Positions 1-11,261 of a stretch of DNA of 64,000 bases are shown here, one piece after another. A program made the translations under genes and the position numbers. The notes beneath the pieces were generated by a model. It was given only the letters and a program-made list of their open reading frames with translations. It searched no databases and was not told where the DNA came from. Within the stretch, counting starts at the first letter, position 1, and each line of letters opens with the position of its first letter. The stretch is from Chanos chanos (taxonomy: Eukaryota; Chordata; Actinopteri; Gonorynchiformes; Chanidae). The DNA lies in NCBI RefSeq assembly GCF_902362185.1, contig NC_044495.1:19248711-19312710 (forward strand), written 5' to 3'.

Positions 1-15
1 TCTTTGATACCTTAC

Positions 16-3000
16 CTCCGAAATGCAACAAACTGTGAGGTTCTGTCATCTTTTAATCCAGGAGCAGTTTTCAACAGTGTTTCAATAGCTCTCTGCAGGT
101 CTGAGCAAGGATCAGTTAAAAACATCATGAGCAGCACAGGACATTTGTGTGATGGAAAAACAAATTGTAGTACATAATTGAAAACAACGTTTAGGACGAT
201 CATAAGAAGAAACAAGAATGGAATTTAAAAAGAAAAAAAGCACAGTGATGTTTACCATAATCCTCATAGTGATGGGGAAGAGTAACAAGAATGAAACTCT
301 TGTCAGCTGTTGGCATAATGCCTTCAGGGTCATTTAAGTCAACAAAGGCATCGAAATTCAGAGGGTGAAACCTCTTCATCCCCATCTCTGAGATCCTGGA
401 AAAAAGATGACCATAACATATATTGAGATCTTCTATGGGACAATTTCTTGGACACACCATTCAAATTATAATGAATCCAATTACAATCCCTTATTCTCAC
501 TTCATATGTACGTTCACAGGAACTGTTTGACTTGCCATGATACATGAATGGTCTCCAACATGGAAAACTTTACTCATGAACCAGGTGATGTTGGAGGTAA
601 TTACTGTGCAGAGGGACATCATAGTGATATAAGATACTTATTAAGGAACTGTTCGAATTCAGTTGCTTGAATTCTACTCCTGCATTGTGATTCATTTTGT
701 CTCAGGTACAGCTTTACTTAAAGAGCACACTGTGTTTACTCATCATTGCCTCTGCAGGGCTACGCATTCAACTGGTGAATCAGGACTAACAGGAAACCAA
801 ATCAGTCTGACCCTAAGATATGAAAACATACTAACAGTCCAGCATTTTGGACAATAAGCTCAGATTCAGCACGGTGGTTGGTCCTCATCTCAGTTGCCCA
901 GTGAATTGTGCTGAGGCCGGAGTACAGATCCTGTAGGGTGTTCCCTGGCTCGATGCTAGGCAGCTGTCTCACGTCCCCTGCACAAACACAGCACAGACAA
1001 ACACGGCACAATCACGAGGCGTTTGGCTGCGAGCAAATGGCTATGATTCTCATCAGTGGTCAAATATTTATCAAATGACTGCTCACTTTTAACATGGAAG
1101 ACTTGGTCAACGCTAGTACAGAAACCACCAAATGATTAGTCTTATCAGTCAGTTACTGCATTTGTCTACCTGATGTGTTTTTTTTTTTACTTGGGCTCTT
1201 AATAATGGCATCCTAGTGACATGTTTATAACTGAATCTAAACCAGCATTCTGGCTGCAATGGCTTCAAAATAGCATAGGCTTTTTCTTTGATGCTTAAAT
1301 TCCCCTTTTCTGTTTGGTGTCACCAATTTCCTGCACAGCCCTTATTCCCAACCATGGCACAGCCGCCTCATCAATCCGGTAGTGTAAAGACTCGTCCATC
1401 CATCCTCCAAACCACCTGAGGGGAGCCACTGCTTCCTCCCTGCTGCTGCTGAGTTTACAAGCCTCTCTGTAGTGCTACTGCTGTGTGTGTAAAGCAACAC
1501 ACTATTTACCCTGAATTCACTTGCTGCAACTGTAACGACTCTGTCTCCTCCCCCCTTCTGGTTCCACCATTCAGCTTTCAGCATCGCCAGCCCACTGATC
1601 ACCAGGCTGATCTCCCTGTCATCCTATCATTGTTTGCACCTGTTTCTGTTCTGTTCCTTGTAGTTTGCCCCGCCTTTTTCTAATATACTCCTGTCCTTTG
1701 TCCTGTATAAATACCACTACCTTCTCACTGTTTCCCTGTGAAGTCTTAACTAGAGACTGACCATTACATCTGTACTCTTAAGATTAGTTCTAAACTTAAT
1801 TATTCTTGTATCCCATGTCTCGTTCTTGTGCCTTGTCACCCTGATCTTCAATAAACTTCTAAAACTGCACATGCATACAGCCTCCTCTGGACAGCAACTC
1901 TATAAGTGTTCCGTTTAGAGTTCCTGGAGCGCAATGAAGGGGAATGTGTACTGTCCAGTTGACCCTACCAGGTCAATTCCTTACCCCACCCAACCCAGGT
2001 GATGAAATCACTGAGATCTGAATTTGTGACCCCAGCAATTTCTCACTGAGTAATTTACTACTGTGACCCATGAGTGCTGCACATCTTTTTTTATATAACA
2101 ACACCGAATACCAGATTGATCAGATTTTTCTATGGTAAGCAGAGTAATCAGCAACATTCAAAGCACCAACTAGTACAGACACTGTTTGTGTTTGTGTCCC
2201 ATAATCTCACCTAAGATAATGAATTTCTTGAGCTGTGCATATTGGGTGAGTATGGTTAGAATGGAGTGAAGGATCTGGACACACACCAGACTGCCTTCGT
2301 CCACAACCAGTACTCGCACTGATGAAAACTTCCAGTCGTCTGGTTTCCAATCAGCAGATTTCTTGGCACACATGAAATTCCACAGCACCTACGTAAGATT
2401 GTACAGTTATAAAAGCGGGTGTGTTTATGTATCCAGAAGTATCTTTCAAAGTTTGGAATTTGTTATTGTAGGGCAATCTGTTACGTGTAAATGCTGATAT
2501 GTGTATTTAATTATTATCCCTTATACAGTGTATAAGAGATAATGAACAAAGAATTAAACGAATAAAACGAATACAGGTCAGGCAGTTCAGAGCTATTCAG
2601 TCTGTAAGACAACACAATTTACTGCACATTAGGCTTATCTGGTAATCACATTTAGCTTTCAACTTACTTGATGCATAGTGTATGATTCAGCTTCCAACTT
2701 ACTTGATGCATGGTGTATGCAGTAAAACTGGTTCTCTTAGTCAGCAATGCGGCAGCTCTACCTGTAGGTGCAGTTAGCAGAACTTCAACTGGAGCCTTTT
2801 TCGTTGCCTCATCATTTTCGTCATCACAGTAGGCACTATGAATCTCTTCCCTGTTATGGCTTTGCTGTTGCATGGCTGCTTTGAACACAACACTAACCAC
2901 CGTGGTCTTTCCACAACCCCCCTTCCCACTGATAACTGTCAGTGGATTGGCACACATCATCTTTGCTGCACATACTTGGTCAGGATCCAGTTCTACAGGG

Positions 3001-6000
3001 TTATGGTCTTGATCAAACTGGGTACCGCTATGAAGAGGGGGGCCGAGGTCATTTTGAGAACTGTCATCTTTAATATCAGTCGTCTCTTTGCATGCTTTGG
3101 CCATCATTCTCTGCTCCTGGGCAGACCGGAGGACCTCTCTTACATCCAGGCAGATATTCCAGGGTTCCCCTTCCAGTAGAGTGCGCAGGCAGCTTGCAAT
3201 GCCTCTTTCATAAGTATCGAGGTTTCTCAGGGCTATCCTTCTTTTCTCGAGCACTATTACGCCTTGCTTTCGCAGAAAGTCCACTGCGTTCCAGACATCC
3301 GGCTCCTCCAGCTTACCCCTCTTCACAAGGCCCTCCAGTTCAATGTAAGTACTACCCGTTCCACCGCAGTATTCCTTCAGGTTTTTGTAAATCAGCAAGG
3401 CATTGCGTTGAAGATCAGGGATTTTCTGGAACAATCCACAGTCCTCAAAAGCATTAAGCTTTGCCTCGGTCCTGATCATCCGAAATTCCTTCAACATGAT
3501 CTAAGTAAGTGAAATGTAAGAACATCAATAATCCTGGCATAGTGAGAACAAAAATGATCAAAGGCTTTAAGTCAACTTCAGCTTTCAGTCAAGACTGCTA
3601 CAAACAGGGAGTCGAGCATATATTATACTTTACAATAGAGTATAGTAGTGTCTCATACATGGTTAAAGCCCAGTTTCCACACATCAGTCTTGATCAGTTC
3701 CTCCAGTTTATAAAGTAGTTCTGGGTCCTCCTGCCTTTGTGCAGGAGCCTGCGCGGTCACTGTAGCTTCGGACAACCCTGAACTCTCTCTCCCAATTATC
3801 CTTTGGAACTGGCCAGGCAGCAGTGTCGGCAGGTAGGTCATCACGTTTGGGTACAGACTGGCAACCTGCACATGAATACCTGCAACTGAGAGACAATGAA
3901 ACTAGATTTAAACCATCAATAATGAGAATTACTGTAAACGTAAAACACTGACAAAAAGTCTGACGAATCATGTTTGTTTATTACTGCTTTACACAAGGTA
4001 GATAAAAAATACACTGTGCGTTATAGCAAGTCTGATATTGAGATATTCCAGCGATAATATGACTGAGAACTATGTATGTCAGTGTGTATGTCCTCTCTAC
4101 ATTTCACACCAAATTTTGAGTGACAGCATAAGCAATACTTCATTATGGAGGTCACATCAGACAGGTATCACATTAGAAGGGTGGGGCTATGCTACCTGAG
4201 GCGGAGATCAGTGATTTGAGCTGAACTGCCACTGCTGCGTGCTCTTCCCGTGCAGCCTCAAACTCATCCAAAGTGTCCAGTAAATCCGTGAGATCTATGT
4301 GCCTTTCCACGGGCAACCACTCCATGAACTGGGTAACAAAGTCAGGAGCCACACCACATGCCTTCAAGAACAGAGAAACGAGAGAACGTCCATCTCCACC
4401 AAGGTTGTGCCTGAGTTCATATCTAGGATAACTCCTCAGAACAAGCTTGTGTTTGTATATGCGTGCTCTGCAAGTAATCTTCCACCAAGGGTCGCACAAA
4501 GCAAAGCGTCCCTCCACTCTGTGCGTCTCACCATTTTCACGTAGAAAATTCACTGTGGATCGAAGGCAAAACAGGTTATTCATGAAAATGTCTCCCTTTA
4601 TTATAACCAAGTCTTCTGTTATGAAAATCCAACGTTCAGTTTCTGGATTAACTAGACCATAAAATGTTAGGTGCTTCGTTCATGTTGGTAGATATGAAGG
4701 TCACACTGACTACAGTACATGTACAACACTTGGAATAGTTTAACTTGTTGCCCTAATACTATAGTTCTGCCCAACACTGGTACATGTAGCACACCACAAG
4801 ATCCAATTCGGTTTGTCAAATTCCAGAAGATGTGCACGGAAGCAGTATTTGATAACAGATTTTGTGATCTTGCACTCCCAGGACACAATCAGTTTCAGTT
4901 TTGGAGATCTCTAAATGTGTTCATTGGATTTACTTCAACCACCTAAACCACATATCTCACAGTATGTAGGGTACTATGCGTACTTCAGTCTTCTTTAAGA
5001 TAAATTTGAACTGGTTTCTATCTTACTGCATTAATTATGGCACTAATCCTAAAGTGTTCTCTTTAGATTTTTATTTGTCTTTTTGAACTACTTACTGACA
5101 AGATTTTGCCTCTGTATAGTCCTTCCCTTATTTAAAGATGATAAATTAAATATTTATTTCCTGTGTGTCACCTTATCTCTTTGCCATGGTGACAAAAGGA
5201 ACCAAAGGAAGCCACAAAAGTTTCAAAACCCTGAGATTTTTTAAACCACTATGGCAATTCTGTTTTTTGTTCCTGGATTTTATTTTGTCTGAAGAAACTG
5301 AAGTGTGTGAATAATCCTGAGATTTTTGAAAAAAAAAAAAAAAAAGAATGTGAACAAACTCAGCATTATAACATAAATGATATAACTGATATAAATTCCA
5401 CAATTTCCCATTTTTAGCACAATATACAACTGCAACACCAGCACAGCTCAAGTCTTGTTTTGTTCATTCTCATCTGTGAACGTTTTGAAAGTTATTGCGA
5501 ACTGTATTAAGAAGATTTAAAATTTTCGGTCAAGTCAACCAATGCATGACAAATGTTACATAAATTTAACACTAAAAATACAGTAATACGCAACTATACT
5601 GGCCAATTCATTAAAAAGTAATTAAAAGACACTTTATAACTGTGTCCAAGGCTTGAGCATTATGCACTGCGGGCCTGCTGAAAATTACCAGGATAAAGTG
5701 GAATCCAACAAATGGGTGAACTGCAATATATTTACATAAATCAGTTACATTACGTAAACCTCTCGATGTTATACCAAAAACTTACCGATTCCGGCATTTC
5801 TCTCTCTTATTGACTTAATTTTTCAAATGTTGGTATTTTCGGCGGCCCGTGTAATACTCTTGACACACCTTTAAACATTGGGTACACATAATGTAGAGAC
5901 AACCCTACAAGTCATAAAAAAGTAAATAAATAAATATACATATTTCTAAAAAATCATTAAGGTAATGTGGTGTCCTAGTCTGATGCGGATCTGCATAAAA

Positions 6001-6606
6001 TACATGCGTGCAATTCAAACGCACGCACAAGAAGTTTACGTCTGTCTCAAAAGTAAAACAAAAATACAACACCAATACAGTACAATCACGTCGTTCCTCA
6101 TGCCATAAAAATTCATGAGGCTAAGCAAAATGCCACACCGTGCTCCGGGGTCTCACAAAGATATTACTGTACAGTATCTATAGTTACACAGGAAAACCCG
6201 AAAATACCTCGTAATATGGATTTGAAATGGACTGAAATGGACTTCTGTTTAGAAAAACACAATGGATTTGACATGGATTGAACGACATTTATTTAAAATG
6301 GAAACGTGAACACAAATATAGAAAGAGAACAGATAGAAACTGTTATATTTTCTTGCCGAAAATAAACAGTTATATCTTAACGTTGGTCATGGTACCTTCG
6401 TTCCGTGGAGATATGGACGACTGAAACATTAACCCTCCAGACATGACGGTGCTCATTTCTTTCATGTCCAAAAATTCTGGTTGGTTTTCTTCCTCTTCAT
6501 CCTCAATTTCGGAATCCTCCGCTTCTTTTTTTTGTCTGTCATTTCTTTCAGGTAAAATGTAACCAACTAATGTAATATCACCGAAAACTGAATTAATACG
6601 TTGCAT
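16..6606 (-). CDS. helb: DNA helicase B, 5' eight exons (3' end outside window)
   Basis: Superfamily 1 (RecD-like) 5'-3' DNA helicase acting in replication-stress recovery and in limiting end resection (family knowledge). Minus-strand exons, all with GT/AG ends and matching phase: 6396-6606, 4196-4552, 3659-3879, 2703-3500, 2211-2388, 836-977, 256-395, 16-100. The acidic N-terminus ([14 protein letters not shown]) resembles the mammalian start. Walker [10 protein letters not shown] is at 2901-2927 (about residue 455). Walker [11 protein letters not shown] is in the 2211-2388 exon, [13 protein letters not shown] and TNHRAES in 836-977, and TSQFVAFR in 16-100. About 710 residues are present; the human protein has 1,087, so the C-terminal helicase lobe lies beyond base 1. 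The start at 6606 is inferred; an in-frame ATG at 6729 would add 41 residues. The last 35 bp of exon 4, with its donor site, are tandemly duplicated. Introns otherwise show no gene. Confidence 0.94.
1528..1885 (+). mobile_element. possible solitary LTR fossil in a HELB intron
   Basis: A fossil candidate. It begins with a TG followed by pyrimidine-rich sequence, has a TATA-like TATAAATA near 1706 and an AATAAA near 1849, spaced as in LTRs of fish Ty3/gypsy-type elements. I could not define a target-site duplication or a clear right end, and there is no internal coding region. It may instead be another repeat with a Pol II promoter-like layout. Low confidence. Confidence 0.3.
2654..2723 (-). 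repeat. 35-bp tandem duplication carrying the HELB exon 4 donor site
   Basis: Two adjacent copies start at 2654 and 2689, with about 31 of 35 bases alike. On the minus strand each contains ATGCATCAA followed by GTAAGT. The copy at 2689 contains the donor that keeps the HELB frame (GT at 2702-2701). The other copy gives an identical donor 35 nt further along (GT at 2667-2666). Using it would add 35 nt, shift the frame and hit a stop shortly after. Confidence 0.85.
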
Positions 6607-7892
6607 TGCTTCTATAGTTTTGTTTCTCCCGCGAGAAAGCCCGATATCCAGCACGCATGCGTTATATCCGAAGCATGCGCACACCAGAGCAGTGGGTCTG
6701 GCGCAGTATATTAAATTTTCTGACGACACACCCCCTCAGTTAACTTCCTGCTGGATGTCTGTGTCCGAAATGGCGTACAAGTGTACTACATATCAGCCTA
6801 ATATACACTGTGTACTGCACACTACTCCCCACCCTAATATACAGTATGGTATGCAAGTATGAGAACTTTCGTGTGGTGTACTTCACGTTTGCCATCGGTT
6901 GGGCTATTTGTTCTATAAAAAACGAGCAACACATGACTACAACAAACATCTATCCATAGGTGCCCTATAAGAAAGCATATGAAGACTTATTACACCAAGC
7001 TATGCAACTGATACATTTATATTCGGAACTGCACCTGGAGTTGAAGTTAGTATGCCATTTCGGACACAGCCGAGGAACCGTCAAGTATTCTATTCACACG
7101 TACGTTGTACATATCGGGCAGGAATAAGTTATGTTTCCGGCTACGTAGTTATGCGTATGTGCAGACCGGATCGGACGCTGACATACCCTTCTCAAACCGT
7201 ACGCTAAGGACTTGAATAGGACACTGTTATGGTAGGACGCAAAAAATCCTTGTTCAGTGTATTAAGTGTGTGAATTTGACCTTAATTGTTAACTGTAACT
7301 CATTACACTGATCTATTGTCAAGTAACAGTGAACGGATTAGAAGTGCTTAACTTTAAATGAGCTTATTCCGTCAGAATGGAAGCGTGCATTGTGCTATGT
7401 TGTGATGCCTTCCCGTACGTATTCGTATTAATACGTATTAAAATTTTAATTTGTGCTAAGTGTTGATTTGTGATTTCAAACGGAATGATAGTGACAAGTT
7501 TGAATATCGGCGTGCATGTGTATGTACATCCCCATGATTAATGTCATGCTGTAACTTCCAGCCAACGAAATTCAGTCAGTGTAACGTTAATTTTAATTTG
7601 AGAGATATAATTGTTGGTCGTAGCGTTTTAGAACAAGTGGTACTTGTCACTGGTATTACTATGTGTATTCATAAAGTCAGTGAGCTACATAAAGCTTTTA
7701 CCTGAGTTTGGATGTTGAAAAAGAGATACATTTTGTGGCATCTTGCTATTTCAAAAGTGAACATATAATGACCCAGTTAAGTGGCAGTCATTGTATTTTA
7801 TAATGTTCACAGGTACTGTTCTAAAAAGGTACATTAATGACAATGCAATATTTGTCCTAAATGATGCAAACATATGCATTCTTGCTTTGTAG
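6607..7892. promoter_or_regulatory. divergent interval between HELB and the SWIM-finger gene
   Basis: HELB starts leftward at about 6606 and the next gene runs rightward with its first supported coding exon at 7893, so this interval should hold both promoters and the undefined first exon of the right-hand gene. Part of it is a MITE (6759-7069). CpG dinucleotides are frequent around 6580-6680 and 7060-7210. An ATG at 7230 opens a short frame that could reach a phase-compatible GT, but this is weak. I see no TATA box in a convincing place. Confidence 0.4.
6759..7069. mobile_element. 311-bp MITE with CTGTGTCCGAAAT inverted ends
   Basis: The left end CTGTGTCCGAAATGGCGTAC and the reverse complement of the right end, CTGTGTCCGAAATGGCATAC, differ at one of 20 bases. 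There is no coding capacity. Short elements with CTGTGTCCGAAAT ends are abundant in teleost genomes as far as I know; the exact family was not searched. It lies between the HELB start and the next gene, so it may contribute promoter or 5' UTR sequence. Confidence 0.7.
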
Positions 7893-10070
7893 CCTCATGA
7901 GACTTGGTCCCCACAAGGGGTTCGCCCTCAGGTGAAACCAGCAACTGGTGGACTTGTCAGTTGCCCTTTCTGCCCTAGGACAGCAGAGTATCCTGCTGTG
8001 GCTGCACACCTGCAAAGTCACCAGAGGTCGATGGTACAATATGAAGGTAAGGTATGGTGAAAGTGCACAGACTGCCAGCCCCTACAGCAAAGACTGAGAC
8101 CTGTACAGCAGTGAATGTACAGTGCCTTACAAAATTATTCAGCCCCCTTGAGAGTCATCACCATTTTCTGGATTACAAATGGATCACGTATGCTTCCCCA
8201 ATCAGTATTTTATATTTTTAACTGTGTTTATATTTTTTGCACTACCTGCATTTTTTTCCCATTTAATGTTGATCTTTCATTCTTGTGGTTGTAGGATATG
8301 ACATTTACAAGTGCCATCTGGCATGTTTAAAAGAGGGTCACTACCATTGTGACATGTGTCAGAGGGCAATTGGGAGGAAGGAGCTTTTTGAGAAACACCT
8401 CAGAAAGTGTTCATCATCAAGGCAACATCAGGCTGTAACACCTGATGTAACCGTAGTCAGTGACCCTTCCTCACCAGAAACCGATATACACACAGAGTGC
8501 AAGATACCTGAATGCCCTCCCCGTGTTCAACACAAAAGACCAGAGAGAGTGACTTGTGTGCACTGCCACATCGTTATAAATAAAAAGAATTTGAATGTAC
8601 ACATACGGAGAAAGCACTCTAAAGCCACCCCTGACATACATGCAGGTCATCACCTACCATCTACATGTGTTGACCCCAAAAGAGGACTTTTTGTTGTGTC
8701 TCAGTCATTTCAACGGATTGCTCATCCCATACATGTGCAGAAGTGCACATGGGGCGATGAAAGAGTAACAGCATGTGAGCTGGACAGATGCCATCAGGTT
8801 CAAGAGGTCACCAGGAGGAGTGGGTTGGTTGGGCATGAATGTCAACATTTAAGGTCAATTGTTTATGCACCTCTTCCCACTGCACCTGATAACCTTCGTA
8901 AAGAGGTCCTACTGCAAATGGCAGGAGAAAGATGGGTGACCAACAGTACGGTAGAGGCCTGCCTAAAACGACAAGAGGAGGCAGAGGCAGAGGGGACACC
9001 AGTGACGGTGATTGTGACTCTGGGGAAAGACCAGCATGAAACTTACATCTCGGTCTTTGAGCCTCAGGTCAGAACTTACTCAAAGCTTGGTCGTGTGCTG
9101 GTCCACTACGACCAGCACACCAACACGTGGCACTGCCCTTGCGTAACACCACACAAGTCGTGCCTTCACAAGAGCCTGGCAAAGTGGCAGCTCTTTCAAG
9201 TTAAGCCAGAGCTTTTTAAAATGGACAGTGCAGATGATATACATGACACCCTCACCATGGAGTCTGTGGTGGGGGAGGATGTGGTGGAAACAGGATCTGC
9301 AAGTGCCATTCCCCTATATCAACCCAAGGGGGAGGAACTGCATGGCATGTTGCAATACGTAATTGTGGATATCCCCAAACACCTCTTTCCACACGAGACA
9401 CGCTGCGTCAAGTGTGAGGGACAACCTCCTCTTTCGGAACCCACGGTGATAACCACAAAGGCGACGGTTGTTTCCTTCCTTGGAGTTGTGGAAGGTGAGT
9501 TTTAAATCAAGTTAAATTTTACATGTGTTACCCATTAATGTGCTGTGTCAGTCGGTGAGCATGGCATTGTTAAATAATTCTTGGTGTATCTCCCTATGCA
9601 GATGTGACGGCGTACTGTACGAGGTGTGCTGGCTGTGGGAACTTCTACAGGTATGTCAGACTAGAATTGAAAGAATTTTCTAATTAAAGAGAAGGCCATC
9701 ACAAATGAGTAGAGAGACCATTTTAAAGTGTGTGATTTTAAAGTGGTTGCTTAATATACAATTACAGACATGGAGAGAAGTTTGCACATTTCACAGAGGA
9801 AGGCAGAGCGACTGTCAAAGGCTCCGCACCAACAGTTTTCCACGTTCCCCAGAAAAAAAAGAGGAAGGACATCAACTCTGTGAGTCAGACATTGTTTTGG
9901 TTCGCCCTTTTTTCTTCCCTCTGTGCATAACAACACTATTGTTGAATGCATGATTTGCTGTATTTTGTAATGACATTCTGTTGATCTTTATTGGTCTTTT
10001 ACAGATTCCAGGAGAAGACCACATCTACACCAAGGTGTGGAAAGGATACTCTGAACCCAATGACCCCTAG
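7893..10070 (+). CDS. uncharacterised C2H2/SWIM-finger gene related to KDZ (Zisupton-like) transposon proteins
   Basis: Five coding exons with canonical GT/AG ends and matching phase: 7893-8046, 8295-9494, 9602-9650, 9768-9879, 10005-10070 (stop). They encode about 526 residues; the first exon and start codon are not identified. In order: a CPFC...HLQSH finger, a CDMC...HLRKC finger, a CVHC...HIRRKH finger, a long middle region (SQSFQRIAHPIHVQKCTWG...ISVFEPQV), a SWIM-type CPC-x6-CLH finger near 9130-9165, then CTRCAGCGNFYR and a basic PQKKKRKD stretch that could be a nuclear signal. The order of the middle region, SWIM finger and cysteine cluster is, from memory, that of fish KDZ/Zisupton proteins, but the KDZ transposase core is absent. 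Open frames and intact splice sites suggest an expressed, possibly domesticated gene; a decayed transposon is the alternative. ATTAAA at 10264 may be its poly(A) signal. Confidence 0.7.
8120..8176 (+). mobile_element. Tc1-like terminal repeat scrap
   Basis: After a TA dinucleotide the sequence CAGTGCCTTACAAAATTATT followed by CAGCCCCCTTGA matches the familiar end of a fish Tc1/mariner-type non-autonomous family (consensus recalled, not searched). The opposite end is not visible, so this is a truncated copy in the intron between the first two supported exons of the SWIM-finger gene. Confidence 0.45.
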
Positions 10071-10418
10071 CCTAGGCCCCCTGTCCCTTCGTAGTTAAGG
10101 ATATTGGGACTGTTCCTGAGCTTGACTGTCTTGTCTGAGGTCACAGGACAAGGAGGACAAGGCACTTACGAGTCTGATCCTCTTCTGGCTCCAAGTGCTT
10201 CTTCTGCCCCCTTTAAATGGTGCATAAGAAACGTTGTTTTATGTCTGTCATTGGTCAGTATTCATTAAAGATGTGTTTGTTTGTTTTTCTTGTTGTTTTC
10301 TTGTTAAGCCCATCATTTATGTATAGCATTTTATGTTTATAACTGGTGTGCAATTTGGAAATATTTTCATAAATGGAAGTTCATTCAAAGTTTTTTGTCC
10401 CATTGGTCCTTCAATACG

Positions 10419-10454
<36 letters not shown>

Positions 10455-11261
10455 ACATATACTACTTAAACACTCAGTGTCATAGAGCGATTCATCATTA
10501 TTTTACTGGATTGGATAACATTCAGGAATTTATGTGGCATGCAAGAACCTTTTCCCATTGTTTCACAAGAAGTTGTAAATGTGGGTAGCCTACCTTCCAG
10601 TCTCTTTCAAGTGATTTTCTACATCCTTCTACTACATTCTTCTGCAACCACCAGTTGGTGTCAGTTACATGAATAGCTATAAAATGGCATTCGGTCAGTT
10701 GGCAATAATATTGTTTGATCATCAGTCAGTGTGAGTGAAAAAGACAGTAAGATGCAGATTTGGAAATAAGACAGGTTTATTTATGATAACCTTTAGTATT
10801 GTATATGTTTACAACGCTTTCCTTATCTGAGGCCTTGATATTTTTTCAAGTAAAAGGGAAGTCTATATGGGGAAAAAAATGTTTAATAGGTAACATGGGT
10901 TTCAGAGTTAGTGCTCTGACTTTTATCAATATTTTTGTCTGAGTTTCTTTTAAAAAATGCAGTCGGAAGCCTGTAAGATGTCAGAGCATGAAAATAAACA
11001 AGCAGCAACATCCATCCAAAAACTATATGAGAGGGGATAACTGTGACTCTACAGAGGGAGAGAGTAGGAAATCTGCAGTGAGGAAAGCAGCAAAGAAGTT
11101 TCAAGTCTGAGGTAGTGTGAGAGGAAGAGCTTTGCACAGATGTAGACAGGTGCATTAATGACGTCTGAGTTTTTCATCTGACAGTTATTTAAGGTAACCA
11201 CACAAATTTACACTTACTTCCCATGTGTTAATGTTATTTAATTATTTTTTCTATTCTCCAG
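10071..11261. other. 3' flank of the SWIM-finger gene; no gene seen
   Basis: Contains the likely 3' UTR with ATTAAA at 10264 and a (TG)n microsatellite at 10423-10453. No coding similarity or transposon ends were recognised in the rest. Confidence 0.5.
10423..10453 (+). repeat. (TG)n microsatellite
   Basis: About 15 uninterrupted TG units. Confidence 0.95.
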
